A DNA stretch of 64,000 bases from Opitutaceae bacterium (GTDB lineage Bacteria; Verrucomicrobiota; Verrucomicrobiia; Opitutales; Opitutaceae): NCBI GenBank assembly GCA_027485815.1, contig JAIXQE010000220.1, positions 43,938-107,937 on the forward strand, in the 5' to 3' direction. Positions 52,212 through 60,985 of this stretch are shown here, piece by piece (position 1 is the stretch's first letter; every line of letters starts with the position of its first letter). The position numbers were made by a program, and so were the translations under genes. The notes under the pieces were generated by a model. That model was not told where the DNA came from. It searched no databases and saw nothing but the letters and a program-made list of their open reading frames with translations.

Positions 52212-53075
52212 TCAGCCGCCCGCCGGGACCTGGGCCAGCCACTCCGCCGGCACCGGCAGGTCCCGGCGCGCGCAGCACGCCACCAGATCCGCCGCCAGCG
52301 GCGCGGCGAACACGTGCGGGAACCCGGCTCGCGTGAGATCGATCCCGGCGCAGTGCAGCGCCTGCCGCGGCAACTCCAGCCGCTCGGCCAGGGCGGAGGT
52401 CCAACCGGTCGTGATGAACTCCAGATAAAGGCGGGCATCCGGGCCGTAGATCTTGTCGCCGAGGACCGGTCGGCCCAGCCACTGCGCGTGCGCGCGGATC
52501 TGGTGCTTGCGACCCGTGACCGGGACCACGCGCACCAGGGTCAGACTCCCGTCGGGGGCGTGCGCGAGCGGCTGGAATCGCGTCAGCGCGGCCTTCCCCT
52601 CCCCGGCCGCCACCACCGCCGACTTGGTGAACACGGGGCTGGCCAGATCGTCGCCCAGGGGCTGGTCGACCACGGTCTCCTCCGCCAGCCGGCCCGCCAG
52701 GAGCGCGAGGTACACCTTGCCGATCCGCCGTTCCTGCAGCGCCGTCTGCAGGCGGGCCGCCGCGCGTGCCTCCTTCGCCACCACGACGAGCCCGCTCGTT
52801 TCCCGATCCAGCCGGAAGACCAGGTGCACCGTGGGCAGGCCCGTGAACTCCCGCAGCGCGCCGACCAGGCTCGACCACGGTCCGGCCTTCGACGGGTGGC
52901 AGACGACGTCGCCCGGCTTGTCCACCACGAGCAGCCGCTCGTCCTCGAATACGATCCACCGACGGACCTCCTCCGCCGTGAGAATCCGTACCCGCGCGGG
53001 GTCCTGGGGCCGCCGCGGCCACGCGCAGGCGCGCCCCGCCCAGCGTTCCGGCGGCACCTCCGCTCCGGAACTCAC
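52212..53075 (-). CDS. RluA family RNA pseudouridine synthase
   Basis: The 287-residue enzyme isomerises uridines in rRNA or tRNA. It has LLVVDKPGDVVCHPS, the catalytic Asp in FRLDRETSGLVVVAKE (HRLDxxTSG with Phe for His), GKVYLALL, and VPVTGRKHQIRAHAQWLGRPVLGDKIYG. No S4 domain is present. The start is GTG 53075, whose GTGA overlaps the TGA of the upstream dehydrogenase gene. Longer frames would run into that gene. Confidence 0.86.
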   Translation of the reverse strand: MSSGAEVPPERWAGRACAWPRRPQDPARVRILTAEEVRRWIVFEDERLLVVDKPGDVVCHPSKAGPWSSLVGALREFTGLPTVHLVFRLDRETSGLVVVAKEARAAARLQTALQERRIGKVYLALLAGRLAEETVVDQPLGDDLASPVFTKSAVVAAGEGKAALTRFQPLAHAPDGSLTLVRVVPVTGRKHQIRAHAQWLGRPVLGDKIYGPDARLYLEFITTGWTSALAERLELPRQALHCAGIDLTRAGFPHVFAAPLAADLVACCARRDLPVPAEWLAQVPAGG

Positions 53076-53884
53076 GGGAGCACCGGACCCGCCCGGCGGC
53101 GCAAAACGAGGGCCGCCACCCGGGCGGCCGTCGTCCGCGGGAGCAGGCCGCCGGCCCAGGTCATCACCCGGTTGGGCAGACCCGGCACCGCGTGCGCCCG
53201 GTCCCGCGCCCACGCCCGCAGGGCGAAGCGCGCCACGTCCTCCGCCCCCATCGCCGCTCCCGGCAGCCCGCGCAGGCCGGCGGCGGCGAAGAAACCCGTG
53301 GCGGTGGTGCCGGGACAGCAGGCGGTGACCCGCAGGCCGGATCCCCGCAGCTCCTCGCGCAACGCCAGCGACCAGCTCAGCAGGAAGGCCTTGCTCGCCC
53401 CATAGACCGCCGCGTACGGCGTCGGCTGATACGCGACGACGGACGCCACGTTCAGGACGCCGCCGCCCCGGAGCCGCAATACCGGCAGCAGCCGCGCGGT
53501 GAGGTCGACCACCGCCCGCACGTTGACGTCGATCACCGCCAGCTGCCGCCCGGGATCATCCCCCGGAAAACGGCCGAAGGAACCGAGCCCCGCGTTGTTC
53601 ACCAGCAGCACCGGGCCCGCCGGCGCGGCCGCCAGCCACGCGGCGACGGCGTCGGCCGCGCGCGCCAGCGCCGCGGCATCCGCGAGATCACAAGGAATGT
53701 GGTGCACCGCGGACTGGAAAGTCGCTCCGGTTTTTTCCGCGCAGGGACGCCGGGAGAGGTTGCAAACCGGCACCGCCGGGCTCACCCTTCCCAACAGACG
53801 AATGAAAGCTTCCCCCAGACCGGAGGAGCCTCCCGTGACGACCGCGGCCGCGAGATCAGGCAGAGTCGGAGCGAGCAGGGACAT
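53072..53884 (-). CDS. Short-chain dehydrogenase/reductase (SDR)
   Basis: The 270-residue classical SDR has the cofactor loop VTGGSSGLGEA (about 17-27), NNAGLGSFG (about 93), Ser in NVASVVAY and the YGASK catalytic Tyr-Lys (about 160-164). CCPGTTATGF follows. Substrate is unknown. It starts at ATG 53884, divergent from hpf by 72 bases, and its stop overlaps the GTG of the pseudouridine synthase gene. Confidence 0.88.
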   Translation of the reverse strand: MSLLAPTLPDLAAAVVTGGSSGLGEAFIRLLGRVSPAVPVCNLSRRPCAEKTGATFQSAVHHIPCDLADAAALARAADAVAAWLAAAPAGPVLLVNNAGLGSFGRFPGDDPGRQLAVIDVNVRAVVDLTARLLPVLRLRGGGVLNVASVVAYQPTPYAAVYGASKAFLLSWSLALREELRGSGLRVTACCPGTTATGFFAAAGLRGLPGAAMGAEDVARFALRAWARDRAHAVPGLPNRVMTWAGGLLPRTTAARVAALVLRRRAGPVLP

Positions 53885-53956
53885 GGGAGACAGTGTGATT
53901 TTTTGCGACCCCGGCCCCCGGCCGACGGCCGTGCACACGAAACCAAACGCAGCATC

Positions 53957-54331
53957 ATGAACAGCCAAAACCACCACGAAGTCATCGTCTCCGGCATTCA
54001 TCTCGAGCTCACCCCTTCCCTGAAGGAATTCGTGCACGAGAAGACCGCGCGACTGTTTCGTCACGACGAGCGGATCATCCGGATCCGGGTGGAGCTCGCC
54101 TGCGACCGCAGCCCCGCCACCGGGGTACAGTTCACCGCCAAGGGCCACATCCAGATCCACGGTCCCGATATGAACGCATCCGTCGATTCCGACGAATGCC
54201 ACAAGGCGGTCACCCTCCTGGTCGACAAGCTCGACCGGATGCTGCAACGCCGCCACCAGCTGCTGCGGGTGAAGCGCAACCATCCGCACGCCACCGACCT
54301 CGGGATTGAGCTGCCCAAGGCGCACGCCTGA
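53957..54331 (+). CDS. hpf: Ribosome hibernation promoting factor / RaiA
   Basis: The 124-residue protein has VIVSGIHLELTPSLKEFVHEK, then TARLFRHDERIIRIRVEL, HIQIHGPDMNASVDSDECHKAV and LLVDKLDRMLQRRHQLL. This is the beta-alpha-beta fold of short HPF/RaiA proteins that bind idle 30S subunits. No long-HPF C-terminal domain is present. The gene is followed by a strong intrinsic terminator and is divergent from the SDR gene. Confidence 0.92.
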   Translation: MNSQNHHEVIVSGIHLELTPSLKEFVHEKTARLFRHDERIIRIRVELACDRSPATGVQFTAKGHIQIHGPDMNASVDSDECHKAVTLLVDKLDRMLQRRHQLLRVKRNHPHATDLGIELPKAHA

Positions 54332-54366
54332 GCCCTCCCGCCCGGTACCAACCCAACCTTCGTCAC

Positions 54367-54397
54367 GACCCGGGCCTTCGCGGCCCGGGTCCTTTTA
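54367..54397 (+). terminator. Intrinsic terminator after hpf
   Basis: A 10-base perfect stem, GACCCGGGCC with GGCCCGGGTC, encloses TTCGC and is followed by CTTTTATT. It lies 36 bases after the hpf stop. The T tract ends only 6 bases before the GTG start of the next gene. Confidence 0.88.
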
Positions 54398-54402
54398 TTC
54401 CC

Positions 54403-54882
54403 GTGGACAAACCAGCACTGCGCGCCGCCATCCTGGCCGAGCTCCGGGCGGAACAACTCCGTCAGGCCCGCGCCGCGGCCGACGCCCACGAGGAGGCGAC
54501 CAGCGAGGAGAGCCGACCGGAGAACAAATGGGACACCCACAGCCAGGAGGCCGCCTATCTCGCCGAGGGCCAGTCCCGCCAAGTCCAGGAAGCCGCGGAG
54601 GCCATCGGCCTCTTCGCCGCGCTCCCCCTCCCCGCGTTTTCCCCGGCGGATCCCGCGGCGCTCGGCGCCGTCGTCACGCTGGAATCGGGCGGCCGCCAAA
54701 CCCGCTATCTCCTCGGACCGCGCGCCGGCGGCCTCACCGTGGCGACCGCGGCGGGCGAGGTGATGGTGTTGACCCCGCAGTCGCCCCTCGGCCGACAAGT
54801 GCTCGGGCGCCGGGTCGGCGATGAGGTGGTGACGCCCCGGGGCGGCCGCGCGATCTCGGCGCGGATCACGGCCATCACGTGA
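54403..54882 (+). CDS. GreA/GreB family elongation factor-like protein
   Basis: The 159-residue protein opens MDKPALRAAILAELRAEQ, a predicted coiled helix pair continuing through ENKWDTHSQEAAYLAEGQ. Its C-terminus, GEVMVLTPQSPLGRQVLG then RRVGDEV, is the Gre C-terminal FKBP-like domain that docks in the RNA polymerase secondary channel. It is a shorter divergent member rather than GreA itself. GTG 54403 fits the family N-terminus although it lies immediately after the hpf terminator. Its stop overlaps the next start (GTGA). Confidence 0.8.
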   Translation: MDKPALRAAILAELRAEQLRQARAAADAHEEATSEESRPENKWDTHSQEAAYLAEGQSRQVQEAAEAIGLFAALPLPAFSPADPAALGAVVTLESGGRQTRYLLGPRAGGLTVATAAGEVMVLTPQSPLGRQVLGRRVGDEVVTPRGGRAISARITAIT

Positions 54883-55568
54883 CCGTGCGCGGCGTTCTCC
54901 TCCTGCTCACCGGGCTGCTGCCCGCGCTCCTCGCGGCCGCGGAGCATCCCGACCTCGTCGCGGCGCTGCGCGGCTTCCGCTCGGAGGTCCCTCCCGACTG
55001 GTCCTACGTCCAGACGACCTCCGACGGGCAACGGTCCCTGGAGGAGCGGCACGATGCCACCCGCCCCGATTTCGCCCGGTGGACCCTCCTGCGGAAGGAC
55101 GGCCGCGCCCCCACTCCCGCGGAACTCGCCGAATACCGGGACGCCCGTTCCCGGCGTTCGCGCGGCGGCACCGCTCCCCGGCTCGCCGAGCAGATCGATC
55201 CCACGGCGGCCACGGTGATGGCCGAGGCGAACGAACGGACCACTTACCGCTGCCGCCTGCGACCGGCGGAGGCGGGCGACCGGACGGCCGACTTCCTCCA
55301 CGCCACCGTGGTCGTGCACCGCCCCAGCCGGACCATCGAGGCGATCACGCTCGAAAACGAGGCGTCCTTCAAACCCGCCCTCGGCATCCACATCAAAAAG
55401 CTGCGCACGCGGCTGACCTTCAGCCTGCCTGCCGGGGAGCGCCCCAGCCTGCCCCACTCCGTGGAGACTTCCATCCGCGGCGACGCCTATTGGTTCAAGA
55501 GGCTCGACGCCGACCTGCAGATCACGTTCTCCGCCTACCAGCCCTACCCGCGCACGCCGGCGCCCTGA
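54879..55568 (+). CDS. Exported protein of unknown function
   Basis: The 229-residue protein has a signal peptide (about 1-21, RGVLLLLTGLLPALLAAAE). Its beta-rich body includes WSYVQTTSDGQRSLEERHDA, a WTLLRKDGRAPTPAELAEYRD segment and HATVVVHRPSRTIEAITLEN. I do not recognise a family. The length and pattern resemble outer-membrane lipoprotein-carrier-like sandwiches, but this is weak. GTG 54879 overlaps the stop of the Gre-like gene, so translation is coupled. It is convergent with the NHL gene 4 bases away. Confidence 0.7.
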   Translation: MTVRGVLLLLTGLLPALLAAAEHPDLVAALRGFRSEVPPDWSYVQTTSDGQRSLEERHDATRPDFARWTLLRKDGRAPTPAELAEYRDARSRRSRGGTAPRLAEQIDPTAATVMAEANERTTYRCRLRPAEAGDRTADFLHATVVVHRPSRTIEAITLENEASFKPALGIHIKKLRTRLTFSLPAGERPSLPHSVETSIRGDAYWFKRLDADLQITFSAYQPYPRTPAP

Positions 55569-55572
55569 ACCG

Positions 55573-56667
55573 TCAGCGCGCGTTGCCCGGCGGACGCAAC
55601 CGCCGCAGCCGATGCGTCTCGCTGTCGCCGACCAGCACCGAACCGTCGGCTTCGACCCAGACCCCGTGCGGACGCGCGAGCGCGCTCGCGGTGCCGGGAC
55701 CAGGCGGGCCGTCGCCCTTCCGGCCGGTGCCGGCGATCAACTCAAGCATTCCGCCGGGCGTGATCCGGCGGATGCTGTGGCTCTCCGTGTCCGCCAGCCA
55801 GACATTCCCCTCGCGGTCGAGGGCCAGTCCCTTGGGTCCGCTGAGGGTGGCCTCGCGGGCCGGTCCGCCGTTGCCCGTGAAGCCCGGCCGGCCGGTGCCC
55901 GCCACGTGGTGGATGCGGCCCGCCGCCAGATCGAGACGGAAGACCTGATTGCCCTCGCGGGTGGCGAGCCAGAGCCGGCCCTGCGCGTCGAAATCGATCG
56001 CGCGCGGTCCCCGCAACGGCGTGCCAGCAAGCGGCGCCCCATCCGGCGTCGGTCCGGCCACCCCGGTGCCGGCCACGGTGGAGATCACGCCGGTGCGGGC
56101 GTGGACGCGACGCACGACGTGGTTCCCGGTGTCGCAGAGATAAAGATGTCCATCCGGTCCGAACTGCAGGCTGTGGGGCTGGCCGAGCAGGGCCGCCGTC
56201 GCGGGCCCGCCGTCTCCCGCGTAGCCGCGCTTCCCGCCGGTGCCCGCCACCGTGGAGATGATCCCGGAGCGCCGGTCGATCCGCCGGATGACGTGGTTCG
56301 CCATGTCCGTGAAGTAACAGTCGCCGGCCGCGTCGAACCGGAGCTCGTGGGGCTTGTCGAGGCGCGCCGCGAGGGCCGGCCCGCCGTCGCCGGAGAAGCC
56401 GCGCTCCCCGGTGCCGGCGACCGTCGAGATCGTGCCGTCGGGCGCGATGCGCCGGATCCGCTGGCCGCCGTACTCGCAGAACCAGAGGGAGCCGTCGGGG
56501 GCGCGCGCCAGCCCGAAGGGGTCGTTGAGCACCGCGGTCACGGCCGGGCCGCCATCGCCGGCGAACCCACGGACGCCGGTGCCGGCGACATTCTCCACGG
56601 TCCACTCCGCGCGGCCGAGCACGGGAGCCGCGAGCAGCAGGAGCAGTAGTCGAAGGCGGCGGAGCAT
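55573..56667 (-). CDS. Exported NHL-repeat beta-propeller protein
   Basis: The 364-residue protein has a signal peptide (1-20) and at least five repeats of the form STVAGTGERGFSGDGGPA followed by LRFDAAGDCYFTDMANHVIR. These are NHL blades forming a six-bladed propeller. No catalytic motif is visible; a binding or lactonase-like role is possible. It is the last gene of a seven-gene minus-strand string and follows the zinc dehydrogenase by 8 bases. Confidence 0.85.
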   Translation of the reverse strand: MLRRLRLLLLLLAAPVLGRAEWTVENVAGTGVRGFAGDGGPAVTAVLNDPFGLARAPDGSLWFCEYGGQRIRRIAPDGTISTVAGTGERGFSGDGGPALAARLDKPHELRFDAAGDCYFTDMANHVIRRIDRRSGIISTVAGTGGKRGYAGDGGPATAALLGQPHSLQFGPDGHLYLCDTGNHVVRRVHARTGVISTVAGTGVAGPTPDGAPLAGTPLRGPRAIDFDAQGRLWLATREGNQVFRLDLAAGRIHHVAGTGRPGFTGNGGPAREATLSGPKGLALDREGNVWLADTESHSIRRITPGGMLELIAGTGRKGDGPPGPGTASALARPHGVWVEADGSVLVGDSETHRLRRLRPPGNAR

Positions 56668-56675
56668 CGGAAACC

Positions 56676-57713
56676 TCAGCGCGGATCCGGCACCGCGACC
56701 ATCGCCTTGATCACCCGCGTCTCCGGGCGGGTCCACGAGGGGAAAACCGCGGGGAGCCCGGCGAAATCGGACGTGTGGGTGATCCATGGGCGGGTGTCGA
56801 TCGCCCCCTCCTCGATCAGCCGGATGATGCGTCGGAAGTCGCCGGGCAGGGCGTTGCGGCTGGCGCGCACGTCGAGCTCGCGCCGGTGGAGCACGGGCGC
56901 GTGCGGGAACGAGAGGTCCGCCGCGGTGATGCCGACATAGACGAGGCGTCCGCGGAAGGCGCAGAACTGGAGCGCCCGGGCCATCGAGGCCGGATTGCCG
57001 GTCGCATCGATCACAACATCCGCGAGCCGCCCCCCGGTGGCCTCCCCGAGCGCCGTCAGATCGGCGTCGGTGCCGGTGACCTGCAGCGTATCCGGCACCC
57101 CCATCACGTCGCGAACGAACGCGAGGCGCTCCGCATTGACGTCCAGCACGAGGGTGCGCGCCCCCGAAAGGCGGGCGAAGACGATCGCGCTGAGGCCGAT
57201 GGGCCCCGCGCCCACGACCACGATCTGTTCCCCCGCCGCCGGCGCACCGCGGTCCACGGCGTGGCAGCCGATCGCGAGTGTCTCCACCAGCGCGAGCTGC
57301 TCGAACGAAAGCCGCGCCGAAGGGTGGAGCTTGACCGCGGGCAAAATGATCCGCTCGCACAGGCCGCCATCGCACATCACGCCCAGCGTCCGGTTGTGCT
57401 CGCAGCAGTTGGTGTGCCCCCGCTGGCAGGCGTAACAGCGGCCGCAGTTCAGGTACGGCTCGACCGCGCAACGGTACCCCGGGCGGACGTGCGTCACGCC
57501 CTCGCCGACGGCCAGCACCTCGACCCCGAGCTCGTGCCCCGGGATCCGCGGGTAGCTGAAGAACGGCATCTTGCCCAGGTAGCCGGCGAGGTCCGTGCCG
57601 CAGATGCCCACGCGGTGGACCCGCAGCAGCGCCTCGCCGGGTCCCGGGGCCCCGGGCGCGGGCACCTCGGCGACCCGGAACGAACCGGGACGGGTCAATT
57701 CGAGCGCCTGCAT
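56676..57713 (-). CDS. Zinc-binding alcohol/polyol dehydrogenase
   Basis: The 345-residue MDR enzyme has the catalytic zinc site in GICGTDLAGYLG and IPGHELGVEV (about 37-70). The structural zinc cysteines are in YLNCGRCYACQRGHTNCCEH (about 92-111), and the NAD loop is VVGAGPIGLSAI (about 170). Such enzymes oxidise sugar or polyol hydroxyls. It starts 4 bases after a FucU/RbsD gene, so a sugar (possibly L-fucose or its derivative) is a likely substrate. This is inferred from neighbours, not from residues. Confidence 0.88.
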   Translation of the reverse strand: MQALELTRPGSFRVAEVPAPGAPGPGEALLRVHRVGICGTDLAGYLGKMPFFSYPRIPGHELGVEVLAVGEGVTHVRPGYRCAVEPYLNCGRCYACQRGHTNCCEHNRTLGVMCDGGLCERIILPAVKLHPSARLSFEQLALVETLAIGCHAVDRGAPAAGEQIVVVGAGPIGLSAIVFARLSGARTLVLDVNAERLAFVRDVMGVPDTLQVTGTDADLTALGEATGGRLADVVIDATGNPASMARALQFCAFRGRLVYVGITAADLSFPHAPVLHRRELDVRASRNALPGDFRRIIRLIEEGAIDTRPWITHTSDFAGLPAVFPSWTRPETRVIKAMVAVPDPR

Positions 57714-57717
57714 CGGG

Positions 57718-58164
57718 TCAGGGCGTGCGGACGCCGACGGTGAGCAGGACATTCGCCCAGAGCGCCTGGTCGGCGGTCTGGATGGTGAGGACGTGGTCGG
57801 GCGATTCGACCGCGCGGTAAAAGTCCCATTTCGAGATGGGCGTGAGCGGCGCCTTGACGCCGGCCGCGGCGGCGAGGGCCCGGAACTCGGGCCACGCCTT
57901 GGGCTCGCCAAAGGCGGCGTACGGATCGTCCGCCGGGATGCCCATCGTGTTGATCTCGTCGATCGGGATCGCGCTCAGCACCGCCTGCAGCGCCTGGGCG
58001 ACGGTCACCACCCCCGGCGAGAGGTTGAGGCACACGACCTCCGCGTGCGGGCCGCGCTTGGTGGAGGCGGGATAATTGCCGTCCGCGATCAGGATCCGGG
58101 CGTGGTGCCCGGCGCGGCCGAGGACCTCATTGATCTTAGGGTGGATCAGGGTGTGCTTGAGCAT
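57718..58164 (-). CDS. fucU: FucU/RbsD family sugar mutarotase
   Basis: The 148-residue protein interconverts sugar anomers. It has LIHPKINEVLGRAGHHARILIADGNYPAST with the conserved catalytic His, VLSAIPIDEINTMG, and WDFYRAVESPDHVLTIQTADQALWANVLLTVGV. The GNYPA and C-terminal region favour the fucose mutarotase branch over ribose pyranase, with moderate certainty. It sits between a TIM-barrel isomerase and a zinc dehydrogenase with 4-6 base gaps. Confidence 0.85.
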   Translation of the reverse strand: MLKHTLIHPKINEVLGRAGHHARILIADGNYPASTKRGPHAEVVCLNLSPGVVTVAQALQAVLSAIPIDEINTMGIPADDPYAAFGEPKAWPEFRALAAAAGVKAPLTPISKWDFYRAVESPDHVLTIQTADQALWANVLLTVGVRTP

Positions 58165-58170
58165 CGGAAA

Positions 58171-58986
58171 TCAGGGGGCGGTGAGCGCGCGGAAGCGGGT
58201 GATGACCTGGCGGGCGGCCGCCTCCGGGTCGGGCCACGCGAGCACCTCCGCCGAGAGGTAACCCGCATAACCCAGTTCCCGGAGGGCGGTGATCACCGGG
58301 CGGAAGTCGGTGTGGCCGAAGCCGGGGGCGCGGCGATTCGAGTCCGCGAAGTGCACGTGGCCCAGCCGGGGCCCGGCGGCGCGCAGCGCCGCGGCGAGGT
58401 CCGTCTCCTCGATGTTCATGTGGAACAGGTCGGCGAGCAGGCGCAGCGCGGGGGAACCGGCCCGCTCCAGCAGGGCGGAGGCGGCTCCGAGCGAGGTGCA
58501 GAGGTTGGTCTCGTAGCGGTTGAGCGGCTCAAGCAGCAGTGGCACCCCCGCGGCGGCGGCGCGGCCGCCGAGTTCCGCGAGTCCCTCCGCCAGCCAGTCG
58601 AGCGCGGCCGCGGGGGCCACGCCGGGATCGGCGCGCCCCTGCATCGAGCCGATGATCGCCGGCGCCCCGAAGCGCGCCCCCAGCGCGATGATGCGGCCGA
58701 TGAATTCCACCGCCCGCCGGCGCCCGGCCGGGTCCGGGTCGGTGAGGCGCAGGCCGTGGCGGACCCAGCCGGCGCCCGTTCCGAAGGCGGCGATCCGCAG
58801 GCCGTACGCCGCGCGGAGGCGCTCGATCTCGTCCGCCGGGGTTTCCTCCGCGGAGGCCGGGAAGATCTCCACCGCATCGAAACCCAGCGCCGCCGCGCGG
58901 GCGAACGCATCGGGCAGGCCCGAGGAAAAAACGAAGGGACCGGCCCGCGTCTCCGGGACCAGCGTGACCGTGATCGCGGCGCGCAT
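58171..58986 (-). CDS. Sugar isomerase/epimerase (xylose isomerase-like TIM barrel)
   Basis: The 271-residue protein has the metal-site residues of the AP-endonuclease-2/hydroxypyruvate isomerase family: Glu in LLLEPLNRYE (about 150), Asp in LLADLFHMNIEE (about 185), His in GHVHFADSNR (about 210) and Glu in YLSAEVLAW (about 245). HMNIEE and HFADSNR fit the ketose 3-epimerase/hydroxypyruvate isomerase group. Substrate is unknown. The next gene downstream is fucU; the phosphohexomutase gene upstream ends 2 bases away. Confidence 0.85.
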   Translation of the reverse strand: MRAAITVTLVPETRAGPFVFSSGLPDAFARAAALGFDAVEIFPASAEETPADEIERLRAAYGLRIAAFGTGAGWVRHGLRLTDPDPAGRRRAVEFIGRIIALGARFGAPAIIGSMQGRADPGVAPAAALDWLAEGLAELGGRAAAAGVPLLLEPLNRYETNLCTSLGAASALLERAGSPALRLLADLFHMNIEETDLAAALRAAGPRLGHVHFADSNRRAPGFGHTDFRPVITALRELGYAGYLSAEVLAWPDPEAAARQVITRFRALTAP

Positions 58987-58988
58987 CG

Positions 58989-60935
58989 TCAGCCCTCGGC
59001 GCGCGCCCGCGCGTCCGCCTCGATCCGCCGGCTGAGCTCGTCCAGGGTCGCGCGGACGCGCGCCTTGGTCGCCGGGAGGTCCGCGGGGGAAGCCACGCTT
59101 TCCTGCGCGAAGAGGTAGAACTTCATCTTCGGCTCAGTGCCGGAGCCGCGGGCGGCGAAGGAATAGCCGTTGCCGAGAGTCACCACGTAGAGGTCCTGCG
59201 CCGGGATCACCTCCCCGTCGGGGTCGACGATGCGCTCGCGGCCGAAGTCCTGGAAGCGGGTGACCGGCACGTCGCCGAAGGCAGTGGGCGGGCGGCTGCG
59301 GTAGCTCTCGAGGATGCGGCGGATCCGCGCGTTGCCCGAGGCGCCCTCGTAATAGAGGTTGATCACGCCCTCCAGGTAGAACCCGTAGCGGAGGAACAGC
59401 TCGTCGAGGTACTCGGGCACCGTCAGCCCGCGGGCCTTCACCCACGCGCACAGCTCGGCGAACATCAGGCAGGCGGAGTTGCCGTCCTTGTCGCGCACGT
59501 AGTCGTTCGGCAGGTAGCCGTAGCTCTCCTCGGTCCCGAAGACGTAGAAGGTGGAATGTTCCTGCAGCAGCCGCGCCCGCGTGGGCAGGTCCGCCGCCTC
59601 GTAGTCAAACCCGGGCCCCATCGCGCGACGCAGCTGGTCCTCGTAGCGCCGGAGCTTGGCGGCGATCCACTTGAAGCCGGTCAGCGTGTTGATGACCTTC
59701 ACGCCGTGACCGGCGCCGATCGCGTCCTGCAGCCGCGTGGTGACGAAGGTCTTGATGGTCGCCGCCCGCGGCGACCCGGCCGCCGGCAGCAGGCCCAGCT
59801 CCTTGTACTTCACCAGGCGGTATTCGGTGAGCAGCGCTCCGATCTGGTTGCCGGTCAGCAGCTCGAGCTCGCCGGCGCGGTTGTGCACCGCGCAGCCCAT
59901 CCGGTCACAGTCCGGATCCGTCGCGAGCACGACGTCCGCGCCGTTCGCCCGGGCCAAGGCCACGCCCCGCGCCAACGCCTCGGCATTCTCCGGGTTCGGC
60001 GACTTCACGGTCGGAAAACCCGCGTCCGGCGCCAGTTGCTCCGGCACCGACGTCACGCTGCAGCCCGCCGCCTCCAGCAGCGGCACGGAATGGATCGCGC
60101 CGGTGCCGTGGATGTTGGTGAACACCACCTTGAGGCCGGCGCGGGCGCACGCGGCGGGATCCAGCAGGGCCCGCGCCGCCACGGCCCGGTAGGCCGCGTC
60201 CGCCTCCGCGCCGAGCACGTGGACGCCGGGGCAGGAGGGATCGAGGTAGGCCGCGAGCGCGCCGAGCGGGACGGCGTTCACCTCAGCCACGATGCCCGCG
60301 TCGTGCGGCGGCACGACCTGGCCGCCGTCGTCGAAGTAGGCCTTGAAGCCGTTGTCGTGGGGCGGGTTGTGGCTGGCGGTGATGACCACGCCGGCGTGCG
60401 CGCGCAGCCAGCGCACGGAGAAGCTGAGCTGCGGCGTGGGGCGGGGACCGTCGAACACCCAGGCCTCGCCGCCGAGCCGGATCCAGGTCGCGGCCGCGAG
60501 GTTCGAGAAGTGCCGGGAAAAATGCCGCACGTCGTGCGCGATCACGAGCCGGGCGGGGCCGCGCTGGCCGGTGGCCGCGAGGTGGCGCACGGTGTACCGA
60601 TGAAGGCCGATGGTGGCGCGGACCAGGGTGAAGTCGTTGAGGACGTTGCTGCCCACCGCGGCGTGGGCCGGCGAGCCGCCCGGGCTGCCCCCCAGTTCCG
60701 CGGCGGTCGGGCGGACGCCGATGGTCCGCCCGCGCATCCCGCCCGTGCCAAACTCAAGGAAGCGGTAGAACCGGTCGTTCAACTCCGACCACGCCTCCGC
60801 GTCGACCAACTCCCCGATGCTCGCGCGGGCCCACTCCGGCAACCCGGCCTGCAGGAAGGAACGAACGTTGTCGGCGGCGCTGGAAAGCAGCCGGCCGGAC
60901 TGCACGGCGGCCGCGAGGCGGTCAGGGATCGTCAT
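58989..60935 (-). CDS. Phospho-sugar mutase (phosphoglucomutase/phosphomannomutase)
   Basis: The 648-residue enzyme interconverts hexose-1- and hexose-6-phosphates. It has FGTGGMRGRTIG near residue 62, the phosphoserine loop VVITASHNPPHDNGFKAY (about 185-202), the metal loop ATDPDCDRMGCAV (about 335-347) and the sugar loop FGTEESYGYL (about 470-480). It is slightly longer than the 570-600 residues typical of the PgcA type. It would feed glucose-1-phosphate to the adjacent UDP-sugar pyrophosphorylase and to GlgC. Confidence 0.9.
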   Translation of the reverse strand: MTIPDRLAAAVQSGRLLSSAADNVRSFLQAGLPEWARASIGELVDAEAWSELNDRFYRFLEFGTGGMRGRTIGVRPTAAELGGSPGGSPAHAAVGSNVLNDFTLVRATIGLHRYTVRHLAATGQRGPARLVIAHDVRHFSRHFSNLAAATWIRLGGEAWVFDGPRPTPQLSFSVRWLRAHAGVVITASHNPPHDNGFKAYFDDGGQVVPPHDAGIVAEVNAVPLGALAAYLDPSCPGVHVLGAEADAAYRAVAARALLDPAACARAGLKVVFTNIHGTGAIHSVPLLEAAGCSVTSVPEQLAPDAGFPTVKSPNPENAEALARGVALARANGADVVLATDPDCDRMGCAVHNRAGELELLTGNQIGALLTEYRLVKYKELGLLPAAGSPRAATIKTFVTTRLQDAIGAGHGVKVINTLTGFKWIAAKLRRYEDQLRRAMGPGFDYEAADLPTRARLLQEHSTFYVFGTEESYGYLPNDYVRDKDGNSACLMFAELCAWVKARGLTVPEYLDELFLRYGFYLEGVINLYYEGASGNARIRRILESYRSRPPTAFGDVPVTRFQDFGRERIVDPDGEVIPAQDLYVVTLGNGYSFAARGSGTEPKMKFYLFAQESVASPADLPATKARVRATLDELSRRIEADARARAEG

Positions 60936-60985
60936 GGGAAGAAGGGTCCGGGCGGATCGGTGGAGCGGAAGGGGGCGCGCGGCGG

